Source of the DNA: WVZL01 sp041862375
GTDB lineage: Bacteria > Acidobacteriota > Aminicenantia > Aminicenantales > Aminicenantaceae
Direction of reading: 5' to 3'
Length of the DNA: 64,000 bases
NCBI GenBank assembly: GCA_041862375.1
Contig: JBGVTE010000011.1
Span: 48,265-112,264, forward strand
Under the pieces are notes generated by a model, which did not search any database, was not told the DNA's origin, and worked only from the letters and a program-made list of their open reading frames with translations. The translations under genes were made by a program, and so were the position numbers. Numbering within the stretch: the first letter of the stretch is position 1; every line of letters starts with the position of its first letter. This document shows, in pieces, positions 59,122 through 64,000 of this stretch.

Positions 59122-61860
59122 TTAGATTTGAATTGTCCTAAAATTTAAAATAAAAAACAAAACATTAATAATTTTTATCACTTCAGGATCATATACCTGA
59201 ATTCCATATCCAAGTTTTAAATGGACTATTTTTCCCCCTAAAAGAGTCATGATTACCTCAGTCTGAAGCACTTCATTAGCATGAATCTCATATAAATTCT
59301 TTGACAATATAATTATATCTGCCAACCTATCTTTCTCAAGAGTTCCCTTTATACTCTCCTCAAAGCAGGCTTTGGACGCGGCTTCAGTATATGCTGCTAA
59401 GGCCTGGTCTAGACTAATCTTTTCCGAAGGGAACCATCCACCTGCTGGATTGCCATCGAGAGATTCTCTCGTCAAAGATGCATATATACCTAAAAGGGGA
59501 TTAACGGGATTCTCTGGCCAGTTGGATGAAAAAGCCAAATCTGCTTTTTTATCCAATAAAGATTTCCATGGAAACATATTTTTGGCTCTGTTCGCACCCA
59601 ATTGCTGTTCTGCTCCTCTTCTTATTCCGACCAATTCAAAGGGACACCCCACGGCAACTATTCCGAGCCTTCCGAATTTTTCTAAATCACTGGGATTAAT
59701 TAACTGTATTTTTTCGATCCTGTGCCTTGTATTTTCTCTTGCTTCACCTTTCAAAGCCTCTTCAATCTCGGTTAACACTAGCCGAATGGCTCTGTCTCCA
59801 GAGGCTCTCAAGGCGAGCTGGAATCTTCTTTTCTCAATCTCTTTCATCTTTTCACGCAATTCCTCGGGTGAAATAATCAAACTGCCTTTATTTTTTGGAT
59901 CATTACTATAGGACTCAATAAGAGCAGCTTTTCCTTCTGCTACATCTCCATCTAAATCTCCGAGGAGATTCCCAAATTTTATATACATAATATTCTCTTT
60001 TTTGAATTTTCTTCTGAATGCTTGAGCTTTTTTTACATCACCTTTTAGATCATATGACAGGATAACACGAGCCTTCATTCTTCCTTCTTCAAGGAATTCT
60101 TCATAAGCTCTTAAAACAAAAGGAGGAGAATCATCCTGGATAGTTGTTATTCCCGCTTTGCATAACTCAGATAATGCTGCCAAAAGAGCGCGTTTCACAT
60201 TTCTATTACTGACCTTTTCTAATTCAGTTTTTTCCTTTATCTCCTTTCCAAGGAGACTGAGTCCTCCTCTTAACATTTGAATTCTGGAGTCGTTAAATCC
60301 AGGCATGACGAAATTTTCGCCTGCATTAATCATAACTGTCTTATCGGTTTTTAACTCTAAAACTTCATCATTTTTGCCCGCAAAGATAATCCTGTCCTTA
60401 GCAATGGCCAATGCTTCGACCCAAGGATTCTTTTCAGTCATTGTTCTTATTTTCCCGTTGAAGATGATTAAATCAGGCTCTTCAGTTGTTAATCTTATCG
60501 AAAAGGGAATATCTGTTTCAGCCTCCTGTTTTTTATCAACAGCTCTTACTCCAACAAAGTAATCTCCGTATTTTTCAGGAAACCAATACCATGAATCTTC
60601 TTCTGAAATTTCCTGGACAATTTTTCCTCTTTTCTCCATCTGTAAGAATAATCCGAATACAGGCTTAAAAAATCCGATCTTCAAATAGAACTCATACTCG
60701 GGTTGAAAAAAACCAACAGCAGAAGCTGAAAAGGTCACTTCTTCCCCGATTTCTAAGGGAGACGACTTGGATGCGTTCAAATCTACCTTGACTGCTTTCT
60801 TCAAAAACCATAGCTTTCCTTTATCCTTCTGGGGATCATAGATAGTGATCAAAAGATGATGATCGAGCCAGAGAGGATTGGACCTTACTTCCTGGCCCGC
60901 TGCATATTCCCCTTGTTTCTCTCCTGTCGCAGTATCAAAGCAGACAACAGCAGGAGAAAAGGATGAGGCCACAATCCTTTTATCGATAATTTCAAGGTTG
61001 TAGAAGCTTCTCGAGGGAAGTGTTTGCCACCATAAAATCGTCCCATTCTTTCTATTCAAAGAATATAATACGCTGTCCCAGCCGATGAAAAAAATTCTCT
61101 TCTTGTCAGATATAGGCTTGGAAAGAATCTTTCCTCCTGTTTTCACTTTCCATTTAAGCCTCTTTTTTTTCAGGTTATAAGAATAAAAATAATTGTCATC
61201 GGAACCGAAGTATATGGTACTTTTATCAACAAGAGGAGTAGACTCAATTTTATTTCCAGTTTTAAATTGGTCAACTAAATTTCCCTTTTTATCCAAAGTA
61301 TAAATTTTCCCATCATCACATCCAAAAACAATATGAGATCTGTAGAAAACCGGAGTTGCCTTAAAAGCTCCCTCTGCTCTGAAATGCCAGAGTGTCTTTC
61401 CTGAGAAAGGATCCAATGCAAACAAACTTCCCTCACCAGTACCAAAGTATACATTTCCCGAATCATCCGCTGCTCCGGTCCTAATAGTCTCTTCATTCTT
61501 TTTTGTCCAGAGCAATTTTCCCTGCTTATTAAGACAGTAGATCGTATTATCCGTGTCATAGAAAAAAATTTTTTCCTTTGTGAGATAAGGAGGACTGGCA
61601 AGTGGAATCGAAGCTTCATATTTCCAAATGATTTTTCTATTTATTCCGTCTACACAATAGACAAACCCTTTACTCGTGGAAAAATAAAGTGTGCCGTTTT
61701 CTTTTTGTAAAGTAGTAACTACATTGCCCTCGTAAGTAATTTCTTGGTTCATCTCTAAAGGAAATAGTATTCCTGAAGGATAAGGAGGTTCCTTCGACTT
61801 AAAAATCAAACAGAATCCCAAGCTAAGACATAAAAGGAGGAGAAAATTCAGTTTTTTCAT
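59122..61860 (-). CDS. secreted PQQ-type beta-propeller fused to a degenerate amidohydrolase (YtcJ-like)
   Basis: This 912-residue protein has a signal peptide (residues 1-20). A PQQ-like propeller spans about 35-355, with repeats such as RKIIWKYEASIPLASPPYLT, GKTLWHFRAEGAFKATPVFY and DQFKTGNKIESTPLVDKSTI. A beta region follows, then a YtcJ/amidohydrolase-3 fold from about 455: DLIIFNGKIRTMTEKNPWVE, MPGFNDSRIQMLRGG, GSLIISPEELREKM, ALRASGDRAIRLVLTEIEEA and ADIIILSKNLYEI. The metal-binding residues expected there are absent: the usual DSHxH reads DSRIQ, the AIGDR histidine is arginine, IEHAQ reads IEKIQ, and GSDWP reads SSNWP. A segment present after GGLSLL in normal members is missing. It may bind rather than hydrolyse. 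Its role with the HD-domain protein is unknown. Confidence 0.75.
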   Translation of the reverse strand: MKKLNFLLLLCLSLGFCLIFKSKEPPYPSGILFPLEMNQEITYEGNVVTTLQKENGTLYFSTSKGFVYCVDGINRKIIWKYEASIPLASPPYLTKEKIFFYDTDNTIYCLNKQGKLLWTKKNEETIRTGAADDSGNVYFGTGEGSLFALDPFSGKTLWHFRAEGAFKATPVFYRSHIVFGCDDGKIYTLDKKGNLVDQFKTGNKIESTPLVDKSTIYFGSDDNYFYSYNLKKKRLKWKVKTGGKILSKPISDKKRIFFIGWDSVLYSLNRKNGTILWWQTLPSRSFYNLEIIDKRIVASSFSPAVVCFDTATGEKQGEYAAGQEVRSNPLWLDHHLLITIYDPQKDKGKLWFLKKAVKVDLNASKSSPLEIGEEVTFSASAVGFFQPEYEFYLKIGFFKPVFGLFLQMEKRGKIVQEISEEDSWYWFPEKYGDYFVGVRAVDKKQEAETDIPFSIRLTTEEPDLIIFNGKIRTMTEKNPWVEALAIAKDRIIFAGKNDEVLELKTDKTVMINAGENFVMPGFNDSRIQMLRGGLSLLGKEIKEKTELEKVSNRNVKRALLAALSELCKAGITTIQDDSPPFVLRAYEEFLEEGRMKARVILSYDLKGDVKKAQAFRRKFKKENIMYIKFGNLLGDLDGDVAEGKAALIESYSNDPKNKGSLIISPEELREKMKEIEKRRFQLALRASGDRAIRLVLTEIEEALKGEARENTRHRIEKIQLINPSDLEKFGRLGIVAVGCPFELVGIRRGAEQQLGANRAKNMFPWKSLLDKKADLAFSSNWPENPVNPLLGIYASLTRESLDGNPAGGWFPSEKISLDQALAAYTEAASKACFEESIKGTLEKDRLADIIILSKNLYEIHANEVLQTEVIMTLLGGKIVHLKLGYGIQVYDPEVIKIINVLFFILNFRTIQI

Positions 61861-62280
61861 CTGGTCTAAAGGGCTTTATGATATCATGTTTTCCTTCCTA
61901 TCGGAAGCACTGCCAATTTTTAAAGAAAAACAACAGGAAAACAAGCATTGTCCTCTTCTCAATCTTTACATATCCCCTGGAAGTTGCTATTATTTTTAAA
62001 AAAAGCAATGATTAATTATATACTTCTGTATAAAATCAGAAAAAGAGTAAAGAAGATCTTAAAAGATAAAATCACTGAAGATGAACTAGCAACCACCAAG
62101 ACTTCTTGCCTGGGCTGTGTTGCCGACGATATTAGCTGGGAAATCTATTATCTCTTAAAGGAGAGCAAACAGGCTAAAGAATAATCAGACGCCATAGTGA
62201 ATAGAAAAGCATCCAATCTTCTCCTTTATCTGCGTGATATTTCTGCAAAGTCTACTTATCTTGTCTAGTTATTACTCTGA
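61861..62280. other. intergenic region containing one weak small gene candidate
   Basis: About 420 bases between the propeller gene start and the rarA stop. Apart from the plus-strand frame at 62008-62184, nothing is recognised: no strong hairpin, repeat or consensus promoter. Confidence 0.4.
62008..62184 (+). CDS. hypothetical small protein
   Basis: This 58-residue frame starts at an ATG (MINYILLYKIRKRVKKILKD) with no clear ribosome site; an upstream TTG at 61948 would extend it. It has a basic helix followed by ITEDELATTKTSCLGCVADD, carrying a CxxC pair, and an acidic/lysine-rich end. It is intergenic and runs opposite to its neighbours. I do not recognise it, and it may be chance. Confidence 0.35.
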   Translation: MINYILLYKIRKRVKKILKDKITEDELATTKTSCLGCVADDISWEIYYLLKESKQAKE

Positions 62281-63615
62281 TTATTCCTTGCCCTCTTTCC
62301 TGTTTTCTGTTTGTTCCTGTTTAGAGATTTGAGATTTAAGCTCTTTCCACCATTCAATTCTCTTTTTAATGTCCTTTTCTAATCCGAGATTTCCAGGCTC
62401 ATAGTATTTTCGTCCTTTTAACTTCTTAGGAAAAGTCTCCATATCAGTGGTCGAAAAAGGGAAATCATGGGCATAGTCGTAGCCTTTGCCGTAGTTCATG
62501 CTTTTCATCAAGTCAGTTACAGGATTCCTCAAATGGAGAGGCACTGGCTCGAAGGGACTTTTCTCCACCTCTTTCATTGCTTTAGAGAAGGCGACATAGG
62601 CCCGATTACTTTTGGGAGCCGAAGCTAAATAGATGACAGCCTCTGCCAGAGCTAACTCTCCTTCTGGGGATCCGATAAAATCATAGGCCTCTTTTGCCAT
62701 GAGTGCAATCGAAAGGGCCTGAGGATCAGCCAAGCCGATGTCTTCAGAGGCAAACCTCACAAGCCTCCGAGCAATGTAGAGAGGGTCTTCCCCGGCAGCA
62801 ATCATTCTTGCTAACCAATAAAGAGAGGCATCCACATCGCTGTTGCGGAGGCTTTTATGGAGAGCTGAGATTAAGTTGAAGTGTTCCTCTCCCTTTTTAT
62901 CATAGAGGAGAATTCTCTTCTGCAGGGCCTCCTTCACTTCACCAGTAGTGATCTTAGGGCCTTTAGCAAGGTCAGCTGAGATTTCCAAGGTGTTAAGCGC
63001 TCTTCTTGCATCTCCATTAGCATAATCAATAATCATTTTCAGCGCTTGATCATCGATTTTAAGGTCAGACTTTACTAACCCATGTTCCTTGTTCCACAAA
63101 GCATCCCTTACTATGTGAGCCAGAGTATCCTCGGATAGAGGATGAAGAACTAATACTTTCATCCTGGATAGAAGAGGAGCAATGACTTCAAAAGAAGGAT
63201 TTTCTGTAGTAGAACCGAACAGAATGATATCTCCTTTCTCTACATAAGGCAAAAATGCTCCCTGCTGGGCTTTGTTGAATCGGTGTATTTCATCAATGAA
63301 GATTACAGTTGGCTGCCCATAAAGGCTCTTATGTCTCTCTGCTCTGGCCATGACTTCTTTTACTTCCTTGATTCCTGAAAGGACAGCGCTGAAAAAAAGA
63401 CAGGGGTAATTGAAGTGCTTAGCTAATATATAACCCAACGTGGTTTTTCCTGAGCCTGGAGGACCCCAGAAGATAACAGAGACTAGGTGATCTGCTTCAA
63501 TGAGCTGAGTGAGTATTTTCCCCTCTCCGATCAAGTGATCTTGTCCATAGAATCGATCTAAGCTCTTGGGACGCATCCTTTCTGCCAGGGGGGTATGCTT
63601 CTTAGCTCTTTCCAT
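62281..63615 (-). CDS. rarA: replication-associated recombination protein A (AAA ATPase)
   Basis: This 444-residue RarA/MgsA/WRNIP1-type ATPase acts at stalled replication forks. Motifs are the N-terminal RMRPKSLDRFYGQDHLIGEG, Walker A GPPGSGKTTLGYI, Walker B VIFIDEIHRFNKAQQGAFLP, sensor 1 LFGSTTENPSFEV and sensor 2 NGDARRALNTLE. The C-terminal tetramerisation domain has LIRKRAYVAF-like segments (KSNRAYVAFSKAM) and PVPLHLRNPVTDLMKSMNYG. The length matches the family. Only a weak ribosome site is visible. Confidence 0.95.
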   Translation of the reverse strand: MERAKKHTPLAERMRPKSLDRFYGQDHLIGEGKILTQLIEADHLVSVIFWGPPGSGKTTLGYILAKHFNYPCLFFSAVLSGIKEVKEVMARAERHKSLYGQPTVIFIDEIHRFNKAQQGAFLPYVEKGDIILFGSTTENPSFEVIAPLLSRMKVLVLHPLSEDTLAHIVRDALWNKEHGLVKSDLKIDDQALKMIIDYANGDARRALNTLEISADLAKGPKITTGEVKEALQKRILLYDKKGEEHFNLISALHKSLRNSDVDASLYWLARMIAAGEDPLYIARRLVRFASEDIGLADPQALSIALMAKEAYDFIGSPEGELALAEAVIYLASAPKSNRAYVAFSKAMKEVEKSPFEPVPLHLRNPVTDLMKSMNYGKGYDYAHDFPFSTTDMETFPKKLKGRKYYEPGNLGLEKDIKKRIEWWKELKSQISKQEQTENRKEGKE

Positions 63616-63648
63616 CTTCTCTGCTTTTAATTCGAATTATACCACAAC

Positions 63649-63872
63649 GGGGGTCAGGCTTTCATAACTTTTATAATTTTAAAATGGATTTGATTCTTCC
63701 CTAAATTTATACTTTATTTATTTATCCTATTATCCTAAAAATGAGCAAAATATCACAATTGGAGTCAGGCTTTTATAATTTCTATAATTTGAAATCGCAT
63801 TGGCTTTGTACTCAGCCTTCAACTTAAAACTAATCATTCTTACAAAAATCAAATTATAAAAGCCTGACCCCA
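63649..63872. repeat. REP-like repeats, family 1 (three arms, cluster C)
   Basis: Two direct arms, GGGGTCAGGCTTTCATAAC (from 63650) and GGAGTCAGGCTTTTATAAT (from 63761), and one inverted arm, ATTATAAAAGCCTGACCCCA (to 63872). The tails are AT-rich. They occupy the gap between the rarA start and the insertion-sequence end; no gene is seen there. Confidence 0.7.
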
Positions 63873-63880
63873 GTGTTACA

Positions 63881-63923
63881 CCAAATCTAAACTGTCACGT
63901 TTATTCCAAATCTAAACTGTCAC
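63881..63923. mobile_element. tandem terminal repeats at the likely end of an insertion sequence
   Basis: Two identical 18-base units (CCAAATCTAAACTGTCAC) start at 63881 and 63906, a 25-base period. Tandem repeats just before a transposase-like start codon are characteristic of IS ends that bind the transposase several times, as in IS21-like elements. The element itself extends past the window, so its family is unproven. Confidence 0.5.
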
Positions 63924-63942
63924 AACGTATGACCTCATAAGC

Positions 63943-63948
63943 TATAAT
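63943..63948 (+). promoter_or_regulatory. -10 element of the right-edge gene
   Basis: TATAAT, 24 bases before the ATG at 63973. The -35 region overlaps the second terminal repeat (TCACAA at 63920-63925), a layout that would let a repeat-binding transposase repress its own gene. Confidence 0.45.
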
Positions 63949-63972
63949 GGAATTTTATGGAGAGGAGGTTAT

Positions 63973-64000
63973 ATGAAGAGTAAAGAAAAATATGAGTTAA
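63973..64000 (+). CDS. start of a gene cut by the window end, probable transposase
   Basis: Only MKSKEKYEL is visible, preceded by a very strong ribosome site (GGAGAGGAGG region). The terminal-repeat-like units 50-90 bases upstream suggest a transposase or its DNA-binding subunit. Nine residues do not permit assignment. Confidence 0.4.

Noticed and set aside
59372..59911. 179-residue open frame on the plus strand
   Set aside because: Antisense to the propeller-amidohydrolase gene, no ribosome site, and composition mirroring the opposite strand.
1..64000. CRISPR array, tRNA or rRNA genes, prophage
   Set aside because: No regularly spaced repeat array, cloverleaf-like segment, rRNA-like sequence or run of phage genes was found by reading.

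Overview
The window looks like chromosome of a Gram-negative, AT-rich, probably anaerobic or facultative bacterium. The envelope signals are predicted outer-membrane barrels, a CsgG-type lipoprotein and a HlyD/ABC-2 efflux system. The many secreted beta-propellers, the fatty-acid degradation genes and the eukaryote-like PruA would fit an Acidobacteriota or Candidatus Aminicenantes-type lineage. That placement is inference: there is no rRNA in the window. I saw no tRNA, rRNA or CRISPR array and no convincing intrinsic terminator.

Layout. 1-1408: end of a crotonase gene and a zinc alcohol dehydrogenase. 1497-5146: a carbamoyltransferase cassette with an SxtJ-like membrane protein, a 55-residue SxtK/DUF5989-like protein and an AT-rich SGNH hydrolase. 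5158-9020: an ABC-2 export operon with a membrane-anchored NEW3-type partner, next to the remnant of a beta-propeller gene. 9192-11531: two secreted beta-propeller-type proteins. 11682-16055: a beta-oxidation operon (thiolase, 3-hydroxyacyl-CoA dehydrogenase, acyl-CoA dehydrogenase, enoyl-CoA hydratase) behind a near-consensus promoter. 16239-19401: two glycosyltransferases, one resembling the GT84 domain of cyclic beta-1,2-glucan synthases. 19746-25009: a YbhGFSR-like efflux operon whose ATPase is split in two. 25416-26674: bactofilin and a CsgG-like lipoprotein. 26916-31196: uvrB, uvrC, acpS. 31362-33531: feoA-feoB under a palindromic Fur-type operator. 33960-38039: secA-guaB. 38211-39739: a small membrane protein and a thiol-redox cassette (DUF2769-like lipoprotein, rubredoxin-FTR fusion, thioredoxin-like protein). 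39743-42969: barrel, glycosidase, barrel. 43146-45527: a GT-C glycosyltransferase. 45567-48580: panD, panC, panB and a deoxynucleoside kinase. 48666-51541: PspC protein and an ABC pair with a frameshifted permease. 51836-54954: an RHH-like small protein and a GAF/PAS/HD-GYP sensor enclosed by imperfect direct repeats. 54972-58430: DUF1858 protein, an ALDH7-type dehydrogenase and PruA. 58557-61860: an HD-domain protein and a secreted propeller fused to a degenerate amidohydrolase. 62281-63615: rarA. The right edge holds REP-like repeats and what looks like one end of an insertion sequence.

Two families of short inverted repeats are scattered between genes (motifs GGGGTCAGGCTTT and GGGACAG[G]TT), and one supplies the last codons and stop of a glycosyltransferase gene. 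uvrB and secA have promoter elements ending only 7-8 bases before their start codons, which suggests leaderless transcripts. The least ordinary items are the amidohydrolase-like protein with all expected metal ligands replaced, the rubredoxin-FTR fusion carrying CWC for CHC, the free-standing GT84-like enzyme, and the SxtJ/SxtK-type carbamoyltransferase cassette.
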